Assembly (NCBI GenBank): GCA_029202385.1
Contig: CP119314.1
Span: 1,490,501-1,554,500 of the forward strand
DNA: 64,000 bases
Source: Candidatus Sphingomonas phytovorans
Lineage (GTDB): Bacteria; Pseudomonadota; Alphaproteobacteria; Sphingomonadales; Sphingomonadaceae
Direction: 5' to 3'
The position numbers and the translations under genes were made by a program. Under the pieces are notes generated by a model that worked only from the letters and a program-made list of their open reading frames with translations, had not been told where the DNA came from and did not search any database. Positions within the stretch are counted from its first letter, which is position 1; each line of letters opens with the position of its first letter. Positions 38,845 to 48,470 of the stretch are shown here, one piece after another.

Positions 38845-40305
38845 ATGCGCGATCCGGTAGGCAAGCTTCTGCTGTTCGGCGCGACGGGAGACCTCGCGCA
38901 ACGCATGTTGCTGCCGTCACTCTACGGGCTTCACGCCGACGGGCTCCTGCCCGCCGGCCTGACCATCACGGGTACGGCCCGGTCCGACCATGACGATGCG
39001 AGCTATCGCAAGTTCGCGAAGCACGCCCTTGACGAGTTCCTTCCCGAGGATCGCAAGGACGAGAAGGCGGTCAAGAGCTTCCTGGAGCGCATCGGCTATC
39101 AGGCGCTCGATGCGACCGACCTCACCCATTATGATCTACTGGCGAAGAAGGTGGGCGACGTCTCGGACGGCCTCGCCATCTTCCTGTCGACCGCGCCGTC
39201 GCTGTTCGAGCCGGTGATCCGCGGGCTCGAATCGGCTGGGCTGGCCGGAGACACCGTTCGCATCGGCCTTGAAAAGCCGCTCGGCTACGACCTGGCGTCG
39301 AGTCGGGAGATCAACGACACGGTCGCGAGCGCCTTTCCGGAGAACCGGACTTTCCGGATCGACCATTATCTCGGCAAGGAGACGGTCCAGAACATCCTGG
39401 CGCTCCGGTTCGGCAACAGCTTTTTCGAGCCGGTGTGGAACGCGCAGGGCATCGACAATATCCAGATCACGATCTCGGAGACGGTCGGGCTGGAGGATCG
39501 CGCCGGTTATTACGATACGGCCGGCGCGTTGCGCGACATGGTCGCCAACCACATGCTGCAGCTTCTCGCGTTGATCGCGATGGAGCCCCCTGCCCGTTTC
39601 GACGGCACGGCCATCCGCGACGAGAAAGCGAAAGTGTTCCGTTCGCTCCGCAAGATGAAGCCCGAGGAAGTGCCCCACGCCACCGTGACGGGCCAATATA
39701 CCCAGGGCGCGGTCAATGGCGAGATCGTGAAGGGCTATATCGAGGAGCTGGGCAAGCCTTCGACCACCGAGACCTTCGTCGCGATCAAGGCGCATGTCGA
39801 CAACTGGCGCTGGCAGGGTGTTCCCTTCTATCTCCGCACCGGCAAGCGCATGCCCAATCGGCACTCCGAGATCGCGATCCAGTTCAAGGCGGTGCCGCAT
39901 TCGATGTTCGCCAGCCGCGGCGGGCTGCTCCAGCCCAACATGCTGGTCATCCGCCTCCAGCCCGAGGAATATATCCAGCTGCTGGTGATGGCCAAGGAAC
40001 CTGGCCTCGACCGCGACGGCATCCGTCTGCGCGAGGTGCCGTTGAACCTGAGCCTCGACGCGGAATTCGCCGGCACGCGCCGCCGCATCGCCTATGAGCG
40101 GCTGCTGCTCGACCTGATTGAGGGCGATCCGACCTTGTTCGTCCGCCGCGACGAGGTAGAGGCGCAGTGGGAGTGGATCGACGCGATCCGCGCTGGGTGG
40201 ACCGCCAATGACGTGAAGCCCAAAAGCTATGGCTCGGGCACCTGGGGCCCTTCCGCGGCAATCGCGCTGACCGAGCGCGACGGGGTGACCTGGCAGGACG
40301 ATTGA
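38845..40305 (+). CDS. zwf: Glucose-6-phosphate 1-dehydrogenase
   Basis: Zwf oxidises glucose-6-phosphate to 6-phosphogluconolactone, the entry to the Entner-Doudoroff pathway. The 486-residue product has LLLFGATGDLAQRMLLPSLY, the EKPLGYDLASS loop and the active-site RIDHYLGKE motif. The ATG follows AGGAGACATT. It heads the zwf-pgl-edd-glk-eda block; an 81-base gap with a palindromic element separates it from pgl. Confidence 0.97.
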   Translation: MRDPVGKLLLFGATGDLAQRMLLPSLYGLHADGLLPAGLTITGTARSDHDDASYRKFAKHALDEFLPEDRKDEKAVKSFLERIGYQALDATDLTHYDLLAKKVGDVSDGLAIFLSTAPSLFEPVIRGLESAGLAGDTVRIGLEKPLGYDLASSREINDTVASAFPENRTFRIDHYLGKETVQNILALRFGNSFFEPVWNAQGIDNIQITISETVGLEDRAGYYDTAGALRDMVANHMLQLLALIAMEPPARFDGTAIRDEKAKVFRSLRKMKPEEVPHATVTGQYTQGAVNGEIVKGYIEELGKPSTTETFVAIKAHVDNWRWQGVPFYLRTGKRMPNRHSEIAIQFKAVPHSMFASRGGLLQPNMLVIRLQPEEYIQLLVMAKEPGLDRDGIRLREVPLNLSLDAEFAGTRRRIAYERLLLDLIEGDPTLFVRRDEVEAQWEWIDAIRAGWTANDVKPKSYGSGTWGPSAAIALTERDGVTWQDD

Positions 40306-40326
40306 GCGACCAGACGATCTTGCACC

Positions 40327-40367
40327 CGTTCGTGTCGAGCTTGTCGACACGGTTCTCGGGACGAACG
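40327..40367. repeat. REP-like palindromic element in the zwf-pgl gap
   Basis: Outer arms CGTTCGT (40327-40333) and ACGAACG (40361-40367) enclose an 8-bp stem CGTGTCGA/TCGACACG (40331-40338 with 40344-40351) around GCTTG. It resembles the dispersed GTCGAGC-TTGTCGAC palindromes of sphingomonad intergenic regions. No other copy was seen in this window. Confidence 0.55.
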
Positions 40368-40386
40368 CCAAATATTAGGACGAAGC

Positions 40387-41097
40387 ATGAGCGAAGAAAT
40401 CGAATGGTGGGATTATGACGACGCGGCCGAGATGGCTGCTGCCGTCGCGGGCGATATCGGCTTCGTGATCGAAAGCGCGATCGATGCGCGCGGCGGGTGC
40501 GTCATCGCGCTTGCAGGCGGCAAGACGCCGCTGCCGATCTACGAGAAGCTTGCCGCGACCAAGCTCGACTGGAAGCGCGTGACGATCATCCCGACCGACG
40601 AGCGCATCGTGCCGCTCGGCGATCCGCTGTCCAACATCACCGCGATCGGCAAGGCGTTCCTGCCCAAGGGCGCGCGCGTGATCCCGATCGTGAGCGAGGC
40701 GGCGAAGGACTATCGCGCGGCCGGCAAGGCAGCCGATTCGCGGCTCGCCGACCATCACTGGCCGCTCGACCTCTGCCTGCTCGGCGTCGGCGAGGACGGG
40801 CATACCGCCTCGATCTTCCCCGGCCCCGACTATGAGGAAGCCATTGCCGGTCCGCGCGAGCGCCGCGCGCTCGGCGTCATGCCCGATCCCCTGCCCGCCG
40901 ATGCGCCCGTCGCACGGATCACGCTGAGCCGCGCCGCGATCGTCTCCGCCAAGGCGCTGATGATCGCCGTCACCGGCGACAAGAAGCGCAAGGTGATCGA
41001 GCAGGCGATCAGGCAGGGCCCGTCCTCCTCCTACCCGATCGGGCGCGTGCTCGCCGACGCTGAACTGCCGGTCGACATCCATTGGAGCCCCGCATGA
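40387..41097 (+). CDS. pgl: 6-phosphogluconolactonase
   Basis: Pgl hydrolyses the lactone made by Zwf. The 236-residue product is a DevB-type enzyme: VIALAGGKTPLPIYEKL, TIIPTDERIVPLGDP, LLGVGEDGHTASIFPG. The start follows AGGACGAAGC. The stop overlaps the edd start (ATGA). Confidence 0.95.
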   Translation: MSEEIEWWDYDDAAEMAAAVAGDIGFVIESAIDARGGCVIALAGGKTPLPIYEKLAATKLDWKRVTIIPTDERIVPLGDPLSNITAIGKAFLPKGARVIPIVSEAAKDYRAAGKAADSRLADHHWPLDLCLLGVGEDGHTASIFPGPDYEEAIAGPRERRALGVMPDPLPADAPVARITLSRAAIVSAKALMIAVTGDKKRKVIEQAIRQGPSSSYPIGRVLADAELPVDIHWSPA

Positions 41098-42911
41098 CGC
41101 TTCATGCCGATGTGAGCGCGGTCACCGACCGGATCATTACCCGGTCGAAGCCGACCCGCGACGCCTATCTGGCGCTGATCCGGCGCGAGCGCGACAATCA
41201 TGTCGACCGCCCCGCCCTCGGCTGCGCCAACCTCGCGCACGGCTATGCCGGCACCGAGGAGGACCGCGAGACGATGAAGGCGGGCGGCCGAATGAACATC
41301 GGCATCGTCACCTCGTACAACGATATGCTCTCGGCCCACGCGACCTATTATCGCTATCCCGAGCAGATGAAGGTCTGGGCGCGCGAAGCCGGGGCCACCG
41401 CACAGGTGGCGGGCGGTGTGCCGGCGATGTGCGACGGGGTGACCCAGGGCTATGCCGGCATGGAATTGTCGCTGTTCAGCCGCGACACCATCGCTCTGTC
41501 GACCGCCGTGGCGCTCAGCCACGGCATGTTCGAGGGCGCGGCGCTGCTCGGCATCTGCGACAAGATCGTGCCTGGCCTGCTGATGGGCGCGCTTCGCTTC
41601 GGCCACCTGCCGATGGTCCTGGTCCCCGGCGGGCCGATGCGGTCGGGCCTGCCCAACAAGGAAAAGGCCGCCGTCCGCGAGCAGTTCGCCGAAGGCAAGG
41701 CGACGCGCGAGGACCTGCTCGACGCTGAGATCGCCGCCTATCATTCAAAGGGCACCTGCACCTTCTACGGCACGGCCAATTCGAACCAGATGATGATGGA
41801 GGTGATGGGCCTTCACATGCCCGGTGCCGCCTTCGCGAATCCTGGCACTAAGCTGCGCCAGGAACTGACTCGCGCCGCGGTCCATCAACTGGCGAAGATC
41901 GGCTGGAGCGGTGACGATTATCGCCCGCTGGGCGAATGCGTCGATGAAAAGGCGATCGTGAACGCGGCGATCGGCCTGCTCGCCACGGGCGGATCGACCA
42001 ATCACCTGATCCATCTCCCCGCCATCGCGGCGGCGGCGGGAATCGTGATCGACTGGGAGGATTTCGACCGCCTGTCGCGCGCCGTGCCGCTGATCGCGCG
42101 CGTCTATCCCAACGGCTCGGCCGATGTGAACGGCTTCGAGGATGCTGGCGGCATGGCCTATGTCATCCGCGAGTTGCTTGACGCGGGCATGCTCCATCGG
42201 GACTTGATGACGGTCGCCGGGGATGACATGACAACGTACGCCAAGCGCCCGACCATCAAGGACGAGGCGCTGGTATGGGGGGATGTCGGTGCCAGCGGCG
42301 ACGAGACGATTCTGCGCCCGGCCGCCGCGCCCTTCGCGCCCGAGGGCGGTTTCCGCATCCTCACCGGCAATCTCGGCCGGGCCTGCATCAAGGTGAGCGC
42401 GGTGGAGCGGGATCGCTGGACGGTCGAGGCGCCATGCCGGGTCTTTGCCGACCAGCTGGAGGTGCAGGCCGCCTTCAAGGCAGGCGAGCTCGAACGCGAT
42501 GTCGTGGTGGTCGTGCGTTTCCAGGGCCCCCGCGCCAACGGCATGCCGGAACTGCACAAGCTCACCCCGCCGCTCGGCGTGCTGCAGAATCGCGGCTTCC
42601 GCGTTGCGCTCGTCACTGACGGGCGCATGTCCGGCGCCAGCGGCAAGGTGCCCTGTGCGATCCATTGCTCGCCTGAGGCGCTTGGCGAGGGCCCGCTCGC
42701 GAAGCTGCGCGACGGCGACATCATCCGCATGTCGGCCGACACCGGCGAACTGGTCGCGCTGGTCGACCCCGGGGAATGGGCCGCGAGGCCCTTCGCCGAA
42801 GCACCGGCCGCCGCCCAGGGGATGGGCCGCGAGCTTTTCGCCATGTTCCGCAGCGGCGCCAATGAAGCAGAAAAGGGCGCGTCAGCGATGCTCGCCGCAA
42901 TGGGATGGTAG
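41094..42911 (+). CDS. edd: 6-phosphogluconate dehydratase
   Basis: Edd converts 6-phosphogluconate to KDPG. The 605-residue protein belongs to the IlvD/Edd iron-sulfur family: GIVTSYNDMLSAHATYY, VPAMCDGVTQGYAGMELS, LLGICDKIVPGLL, SKGTCTFYGTANSNQMMMEV and VTDGRMSGASGKVP. Cys in the three middle motifs are expected cluster ligands. Length and motifs separate it from the true ilvD at 4353. The ATG at 41094 overlaps pgl; glk starts around its stop. Confidence 0.96.
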   Translation: MTLHADVSAVTDRIITRSKPTRDAYLALIRRERDNHVDRPALGCANLAHGYAGTEEDRETMKAGGRMNIGIVTSYNDMLSAHATYYRYPEQMKVWAREAGATAQVAGGVPAMCDGVTQGYAGMELSLFSRDTIALSTAVALSHGMFEGAALLGICDKIVPGLLMGALRFGHLPMVLVPGGPMRSGLPNKEKAAVREQFAEGKATREDLLDAEIAAYHSKGTCTFYGTANSNQMMMEVMGLHMPGAAFANPGTKLRQELTRAAVHQLAKIGWSGDDYRPLGECVDEKAIVNAAIGLLATGGSTNHLIHLPAIAAAAGIVIDWEDFDRLSRAVPLIARVYPNGSADVNGFEDAGGMAYVIRELLDAGMLHRDLMTVAGDDMTTYAKRPTIKDEALVWGDVGASGDETILRPAAAPFAPEGGFRILTGNLGRACIKVSAVERDRWTVEAPCRVFADQLEVQAAFKAGELERDVVVVVRFQGPRANGMPELHKLTPPLGVLQNRGFRVALVTDGRMSGASGKVPCAIHCSPEALGEGPLAKLRDGDIIRMSADTGELVALVDPGEWAARPFAEAPAAAQGMGRELFAMFRSGANEAEKGASAMLAAMGW

Positions 42912-42913
42912 GA

Positions 42914-43882
42914 ATGGAAGTCGTCGCAGTCGATATCGGTGGGACTCACATCCGTTTCGCCATCGCCGAGGTCGCGGAAGGCCGTGTGGTCTCGCTCGGC
43001 CAGCCCGCGACCTTGAAGACCGCCGAATATGCCAGCCTGCAGACTGCCTGGCAGGCGTTCGGCGCGTCCCTCGATCGCCCCATGCCTCGCGCGGCGGCCA
43101 TCGCCGTGGCGTCGCCGGTCGGCGGCGACCTGATCAAGCTGACCAACAATCCGTGGATCATCCGCCCGGCGCTGGTGCGCGAGCGCCTCGAGGTGGACGA
43201 GTTCGTCCTGATCAACGATTTCGGCGCGGTCGGCCATGCCGCGGCACAGATGCATGACGACAGTTTCCTGCATCTCTGCGGCCCCGACGAGCCCTTCACG
43301 ACGCACGGCGTGATCACGGTCTGCGGTCCGGGCACCGGGCTCGGCGTCGCCTATATCCTGCGCGCGCCGAACGGTTATCACGTCGTCGAGACGGAAGGCG
43401 GCCATGTCGACTTCTCCCCGCTCGACGAGATCGAGGATGCGATGCTCAAGCGGCTGCGCAAGACCTATACCCGCGTCTCGACTGAACGGATCGTCGCCGG
43501 CCCCGGCATCGTCACCATCTACGAAACGCTGGCCGAGATCGAGGGCCGCGCGGTACAGCGGCTCGACGACAAGGCGATCTGGACCGAGGCGCTCGACGGC
43601 GAGGACAGCCTCGCGCTTGCCGCGCTCGATCGCTTCTGCCTCAGCCTGGGCGCGGTGGCGGGGGATCTGGCACTGGCGCAGGGCGCCAAGGGCGTGGTCA
43701 TCGCCGGTGGACTGGGTCTCCGGCTCAAGGATCATCTTGCCCGATCGGGCTTTGCCGAACGATTTGCCGCAAAAGGGCGTTTCCGTACGATGCTTGAGGC
43801 GATACCGGTCAAGCTCATCACTCACCCCCAGCCCGGCCTGTTCGGCGCCGCGGCCGCCTTTGCCCAGGAGCATGCCCGATGA
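42914..43882 (+). CDS. glk: Glucokinase
   Basis: Glk phosphorylates glucose with ATP. The 322-residue protein is the proteobacterial (non-ROK) type: VVAVDIGGTHIRFAIAEV phosphate loop, FVLINDFGAVGHAAAQM with the catalytic Asp, VCGPGTGLGVAYI and ETEGGHVDFSPLD. ATGs at 42905 (overlapping edd) and 42914 are both possible; the latter has a GGTAGGA site. The stop overlaps the eda start (ATGA). Confidence 0.94.
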   Translation: MEVVAVDIGGTHIRFAIAEVAEGRVVSLGQPATLKTAEYASLQTAWQAFGASLDRPMPRAAAIAVASPVGGDLIKLTNNPWIIRPALVRERLEVDEFVLINDFGAVGHAAAQMHDDSFLHLCGPDEPFTTHGVITVCGPGTGLGVAYILRAPNGYHVVETEGGHVDFSPLDEIEDAMLKRLRKTYTRVSTERIVAGPGIVTIYETLAEIEGRAVQRLDDKAIWTEALDGEDSLALAALDRFCLSLGAVAGDLALAQGAKGVVIAGGLGLRLKDHLARSGFAERFAAKGRFRTMLEAIPVKLITHPQPGLFGAAAAFAQEHAR

Positions 43883-44484
43883 GCGGTATCGAAACGATCA
43901 TGCGGACGAGCGCCGTGATCCCCGTGCTGGTGATCGAGGATGCGGCGACGGCGCGCCCGCTCGCGGAGGCGCTGGTCGCCGGCGGGCTCAAGGTGCTTGA
44001 GGTGACGATGCGCACCGCCGCCGCGCTCGACGCGATCCGCGAGATGAAGCAGGTGCCCGGCGCGATCGTCGGTGCCGGCACCGTCGTCTCGACCGAACAG
44101 TTCGAGCAGGTGATGGACGCTGGCGCCGAGTTCATCGTCTCACCCGGCCTTACCGAGCGGCTCGCCACGCCGATCGTCGACAGCGGCGTGCCCTATCTGC
44201 CGGGGATCGCGACTGCCGGCGACATCATGCGGGGGCTCGATCTCGGGCTCGAACATTTCAAGTTCTTCCCCGCCGAGACGTCAGGCGGCCTCAAGGCGTT
44301 GAAAGCGCTCGCCGCGCCCTTCTATCAGTGCAAATTCTGCCCGACCGGCGGCATCACTGAAGCAAGCGCGCCCGACTGGCTGTCGTTCGGCCCCGTGCTG
44401 TGCGTCGGCGGAAGCTGGGTGACGGGCGGGACGATGGCCGAGGTCGAGGCGAAGGCGCGCGCCGCGTCAGGCCTGCGGGGCTGA
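43879..44484 (+). CDS. eda: 2-dehydro-3-deoxy-phosphogluconate aldolase
   Basis: Eda cleaves KDPG to pyruvate and glyceraldehyde-3-phosphate, completing the pathway. The 201-residue class I aldolase has the catalytic Glu41 and Arg45 in LEVTMRT, GAGTVVSTEQF, and the Schiff-base Lys128 in EHFKFFPAE. It is coupled to glk by ATGA. Its last 18 bases overlap the end of the convergent membrane protein gene on the other strand. Confidence 0.96.
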   Translation: MSGIETIMRTSAVIPVLVIEDAATARPLAEALVAGGLKVLEVTMRTAAALDAIREMKQVPGAIVGAGTVVSTEQFEQVMDAGAEFIVSPGLTERLATPIVDSGVPYLPGIATAGDIMRGLDLGLEHFKFFPAETSGGLKALKALAAPFYQCKFCPTGGITEASAPDWLSFGPVLCVGGSWVTGGTMAEVEAKARAASGLRG

Positions 44485-45738
44485 GACCGGCCGGGCGACC
44501 GGCTGGTCCTTCACCCAGTCGGGCGCCCGCGTCAGGACAGCGTCGACGATCGTCCATAGCAGGGCAGCGTCACGCACCGCCACCGCGACCAGGATCTCGG
44601 TCTGCCCAGTGGCAGGCCAGGCGCCTTCCATCCCGGCGAACATCCAGAACTCGGCAAAATAGGCGAGCATGTCACCGACGATGAACAGCACGACCGGCCA
44701 GAGCCGGCGCGACGTCACCAGCATCAGCGGCAGGATCCACAGGTCGAATTGCGGCGAATAGACCTTGTTGACGAGCAGGAACCACGCGACGACCGGGGTG
44801 AACAGCACCCAGAGATGAAGCCAGTGCCGCCGGGCGCCGGTCGCGACGATCGCTGCGGCCCCGGCCAGGAACAGGATGGCCGACCACAGGTTGCGCTGTT
44901 CGATCGTCGTCTGGAGCAGGTTGAACTGGCCCGCCAGTTCCCACAGGGACCCGGCAGTACTCCCCCGGCTGCTGGAGAAAAGGTAGAATTCAAGCCAGTT
45001 CGCGCGCGCGAATATCGCGGCGGGCAGGTTGACGGCGCCCCAGGCGACGACGGCAGCCGCGATCAGGATCGCCACCGTATGAATCCTGCGCTGGATCAGC
45101 GGACGAAGCCCGAGCAGGGGAAGCAACAGCAGCGGAAAGAGCTTGGCGGCGCCTCCGAGCGCGGCAAGCCCCGCCGCATAGGTCAGCCGCCCGCGCTGCG
45201 CCAGCGCCACCGCGCCGACCGCCAGCGCGATCGCGAGGATGTCCCAGTTATGCCCGATATAAAGGATCAGCGGCGGGGCCAGCGCCCAGCACCACAGGCG
45301 CGATCGCGCCAGCCCCATCGACCATAGAAGCCAGGTTACCAGCAGGGCGATCCCCGTGTTGACCAGCGCGACGACGAAAAGGAAATTCGGCGCGGAAGCC
45401 GCACGGCCGAACACTCCGGCGGTGACGCGCCCGTCGAGATAGATCAGCCCGCCGGTGAGCACTGGATATTCCATCCGCGCCTCGAAATAGGGCAGCTTGC
45501 CCGCTGCGATCTCCCGCCCGCCCCAGAAGGGCATCGCATCCGAATAACAGCCAGTCGTATATTGCTCGGATGCGGTCCAGCCGCCGTCGTCGAAGGTGCA
45601 ATGCGCCTTGAACAGCCAGCCGAGACTGCAGGTGAGGAAGGTCGCGATCAGCAGCGCGACGAGCAGGCGATCCGGCCGGGCGATACGAAGGCGCCGCGAG
45701 GCGGTCGCGACGTCAGCCGTGCCGGAATTGATTGTCAC
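44467..45738 (-). CDS. Multi-pass membrane protein, GT-C/GT87-like glycosyltransferase
   Basis: 423 residues with about nine to ten hydrophobic helices spread over residues 25-400. A periplasmic loop after the first helix is rich in acidic and aromatic residues (TFDDGGWTASEQYTTGC, YSDAMPFWGGREIAAG), as in GT-C glycosyltransferases that use polyprenyl-phosphate sugars. The pattern is nearest to DUF2029/GT87 proteins; the sugar and acceptor are unknown. The start is GTG at 45738. It lies 71 bases after mltG and converges on eda with an 18-base overlap. Confidence 0.7.
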   Translation of the reverse strand: MTINSGTADVATASRRLRIARPDRLLVALLIATFLTCSLGWLFKAHCTFDDGGWTASEQYTTGCYSDAMPFWGGREIAAGKLPYFEARMEYPVLTGGLIYLDGRVTAGVFGRAASAPNFLFVVALVNTGIALLVTWLLWSMGLARSRLWCWALAPPLILYIGHNWDILAIALAVGAVALAQRGRLTYAAGLAALGGAAKLFPLLLLPLLGLRPLIQRRIHTVAILIAAAVVAWGAVNLPAAIFARANWLEFYLFSSSRGSTAGSLWELAGQFNLLQTTIEQRNLWSAILFLAGAAAIVATGARRHWLHLWVLFTPVVAWFLLVNKVYSPQFDLWILPLMLVTSRRLWPVVLFIVGDMLAYFAEFWMFAGMEGAWPATGQTEILVAVAVRDAALLWTIVDAVLTRAPDWVKDQPVARPVSAPQA

Positions 45739-45809
45739 GATCTGCCCCCGACTGCCCTGCTCCCCTTATCGCCGTGAGCGATCGGGGAAAAGGCACGGTT
45801 GCACCGCCC

Positions 45810-46778
45810 CTACATTTCGCCGCGCGACTTCCTGATCGCGTACCATTTCTGCACGTTCGCATTGTGCTGCTCGAGCGTGTCGGCGAACACATGGCCACCC
45901 GTTCCGTCGGCGACGAAATACAGGGCGCTTGACTGTTCGGGGTCAAGCACCGCGTCGATCGAGGCCCGGCCGGGATTGCAGATCGGGCCGGCGGGAAGCC
46001 CGGTCATCGCATAGGTGTTGTATCCGTTGTTCGCCTGCAGTTCGGATCGCAGGATGCGGCGACCGAGCGGCAGCCCCTTGGTGACCGGATAGATCACCGT
46101 CGGGTCGGCCTGGAGCATCATCCCGCGCTTCAGCCGGTTGGAATAGACGGCGGCGACCATCCGCCGTTCACTCGGCTTGCCGGTTTCCTTCTCGACGATC
46201 GACGCGAGGATCAGCGCGTCGCGCGGGGTCGTCACCGCGATGCCCGGCTTCCGCTTTTCCCAGGCCGCAGCGAGGTAGCGGGTCATCGCACCCTGCATGC
46301 GCTCGATCATGAACGCCTTGGTATAGCCTCGCTCGAAACTGTAGCTGTCGGGCAGCACGGTCCCCTCGCCCGGCACCGGCGCTGTCCCTTCGAGCCCCGG
46401 AGTCTTGTCCAGCGCCTTCTTGACCATCACCGAGGGCCAGCCCTCGGGGATCGTCACGAAGCGTTGCAGCGTCTTGCCGCCTTGCAGGACCTTGAGGATA
46501 TCGGCCTGGCTGAGATGCGGCGGCAGCCGGTATTCCCCGGCCTTGATCGGCGCATCGGAGCCAAGGAAGCGCGCGAACAGCCGGAACTGGCTCGCCGAGC
46601 CGATCGCCCCGGCCTTTTCGAGCTGAACCGACGCGGTCGCGAGGCTGGTGCCCGACGCGATCTGGACGCTGGTGGTACGCTTCAGCGGCCCCGGCCCGGC
46701 CCAATATTGCAGCCCGATAAAAGCTGCCCCGATCGCCGCAAGGACGACGAGCAGGCCGAAGCACCCAAGCTTGCGCAT
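45810..46778 (-). CDS. mltG: Endolytic murein transglycosylase MltG
   Basis: MltG cuts nascent glycan strands in the inner membrane. The 322-residue protein has an N-terminal anchor (residues 4-25), a LysM-like region, and the YceG domain with ILASIVEKETG (catalytic Glu near 196) and YNTYAMTGLPAGPICNPG. It starts 6 bases after the fabF stop. Coupling to fabF is a common arrangement and links fatty-acid and cell-wall synthesis. Confidence 0.95.
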   Translation of the reverse strand: MRKLGCFGLLVVLAAIGAAFIGLQYWAGPGPLKRTTSVQIASGTSLATASVQLEKAGAIGSASQFRLFARFLGSDAPIKAGEYRLPPHLSQADILKVLQGGKTLQRFVTIPEGWPSVMVKKALDKTPGLEGTAPVPGEGTVLPDSYSFERGYTKAFMIERMQGAMTRYLAAAWEKRKPGIAVTTPRDALILASIVEKETGKPSERRMVAAVYSNRLKRGMMLQADPTVIYPVTKGLPLGRRILRSELQANNGYNTYAMTGLPAGPICNPGRASIDAVLDPEQSSALYFVADGTGGHVFADTLEQHNANVQKWYAIRKSRGEM

Positions 46779-46784
46779 GGCTCC

Positions 46785-48050
46785 CTAGACGGCCCGCATG
46801 ACGAGGCTTGCGTTGGTGCCGCCGAACCCGAAGCTGTTGTTCAGCACTGCCTTGACCGACCGCTTCTTCGCAACGTGCGGCACCAGGTCGACGCCGGCGC
46901 AATTCTCGCTCGGATTGTCGAGATTCAGGGTCGGCGGCACGATCTGGTCGCGCAACGCGAGGATGCAGAAGATGCTCTCCACCGCACCGGCACCGCCAAG
47001 CAGATGGCCGATCGCCGACTTGGTCGAGCTCATCGACAGCGTATCGATATTGTTGCCGAACAGGCGACGTACCGCGTTCAGTTCCAGTTCGTCGCCGAGC
47101 GGCGTCGAGGTGCCGTGCGCGTTGATATAATCGATATCCGACAGCGCCAGGCCCGACTTGCGCATCGCCATTTCCATGGAGCGGAACGCACCCGACCCTT
47201 CAGGATGCGGCGCGGTGACATGATAGGCGTCGCCCGACAGGCCATAGCCGATCACCTCGGCATAGATCTTCGCACCGCGCGCCTTGGCCCGTTCATATTC
47301 CTCCAGGCAGACGACGCCCGCGCCCTCGCCCATCACGAACCCGTCACGATCGACATCATAGGGGCGGCTGCCCCTTTCAGGCGTGTCGTTGAAATTGGTC
47401 GACAGCGCGCGCGCCTGGGCGAAGCCGGCAATGCCGAGCGGGCAGATCGCGCCCTCGGCGCCGCCCGCGAGCATCACGTCGGCATCGTCCATCGCGATCA
47501 TCCGCGCTGCGTCGCCGATCGAATGCGCGCCGGTCGAGCAGGCAGTCACGACCGCATGATTCGGCCCCATCAGGCCGTATTTGATCTGCACCTGACCGGT
47601 GATCAGGTTGATCAGGCGGCCATGAACGAAATGCGGCGAAACCCGGCGCGGACCCTTTTCATGCAGCACGATCGATTCGCTGGCGATGCCCGGCAGGCCA
47701 CCGATCCCTGCGCCAATCGAACAGCCAGCGCGGAAACGCTCTTCCTCGGTCATGTCGGTCAGGCCGGCATCCTCGAGCGCCTGGCCAGCGGCATCGATGC
47801 CGTAGATGATGAACGGATCGACCTGGCGCTGCACCTTGTGGTCGACGCGCTTGCCCGGATCGAAACCATATTCATGCTCCGGCGGCTTCACCTCGCAGGC
47901 GATGCGACAGGCATAGTCGGTCGCGTCGAAGCGGGTGATGATGCCCGCGCCCGATTTGGAGGCGATGATGTTCGCCCATGCGGTTTCCACATCGGCACCC
48001 AGCGGCGTCACAAGCCCGAGCCCGGTTACGACAACACGGCGCATGGCCAT
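46785..48050 (-). CDS. fabF: 3-oxoacyl-ACP synthase II
   Basis: FabF elongates acyl-ACP with malonyl-ACP. The 421-residue protein has the Cys-His-His site: Cys171 in VVTACSTGAHSIGDA, His in INAHGTSTPLGD and His in SAIGHLLGGAGAVES. An alternative start two codons in (48044) is possible. It lies downstream of acpP, with a strong 12-bp hairpin in between. Confidence 0.97.
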   Translation of the reverse strand: MAMRRVVVTGLGLVTPLGADVETAWANIIASKSGAGIITRFDATDYACRIACEVKPPEHEYGFDPGKRVDHKVQRQVDPFIIYGIDAAGQALEDAGLTDMTEEERFRAGCSIGAGIGGLPGIASESIVLHEKGPRRVSPHFVHGRLINLITGQVQIKYGLMGPNHAVVTACSTGAHSIGDAARMIAMDDADVMLAGGAEGAICPLGIAGFAQARALSTNFNDTPERGSRPYDVDRDGFVMGEGAGVVCLEEYERAKARGAKIYAEVIGYGLSGDAYHVTAPHPEGSGAFRSMEMAMRKSGLALSDIDYINAHGTSTPLGDELELNAVRRLFGNNIDTLSMSSTKSAIGHLLGGAGAVESIFCILALRDQIVPPTLNLDNPSENCAGVDLVPHVAKKRSVKAVLNNSFGFGGTNASLVMRAV

Positions 48051-48076
48051 CTCCGTTCTTCACTTCGTCAAACAGG

Positions 48077-48121
48077 AACGGCTCCCCGCCCCTGTTGGTT
48101 GCCCTGGGACGGGGAGCCGTT
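48077..48121 (-). terminator. Strong hairpin between acpP and fabF (attenuator or processing site)
   Basis: A perfect 12-bp stem (48077-48088 with 48110-48121) encloses a 21-base loop. On the minus strand only CCTGTTTG follows, so termination is likely partial. This would let acpP mRNA exceed fabF mRNA. Confidence 0.55.
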
Positions 48122-48177
48122 CATTCATTTCTGCCCGATTGAGGGCAAGGCAGGGCGCCGGGGCGCCATCCGCCAGA

Positions 48178-48414
48178 TCAGTCCTTGTGCTCGTCGATGA
48201 AGGTGATCGCGTCCTTGACGGTCGTGATCTTCTCCGCGGCATCGTCGGGGATTTCGACTTCGAACTCTTCCTCGAACGCCATCACCAACTCAACGATATC
48301 GAGGCTGTCCGCGCCCAGATCGTCGATGAAGCTCGCGTCTTCGGTGACCTTGTCGGCTTCGACGCCGAGATGCTCGACGACGATCTTCTTAACCCGGTCT
48401 GCGGTCTCGCTCAT
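48178..48414 (-). CDS. acpP: Acyl carrier protein
   Basis: 78-residue acidic protein. Ser37 in the DSLD motif ([17 protein letters not shown]) carries the phosphopantetheine arm. The ATG at 48414 follows AGAGGGACG; a longer in-frame start is not typical of ACP. It is bracketed by two hairpins (48471-48514 upstream, 48077-48121 downstream), consistent with its need for high expression relative to fabG and fabF. Confidence 0.97.
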   Translation of the reverse strand: MSETADRVKKIVVEHLGVEADKVTEDASFIDDLGADSLDIVELVMAFEEEFEVEIPDDAAEKITTVKDAITFIDEHKD

Positions 48415-48470
48415 TGTTATCGTCCCTCTATCGCTGGGGGTTTCATTTCCCGAACGCACGTAGAACGCGC

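Noticed and set aside
42158..43873. 571-codon minus-strand frame across edd and glk
   Set aside because: Antisense to two well-identified genes; no recognisable motifs and no ribosome site.
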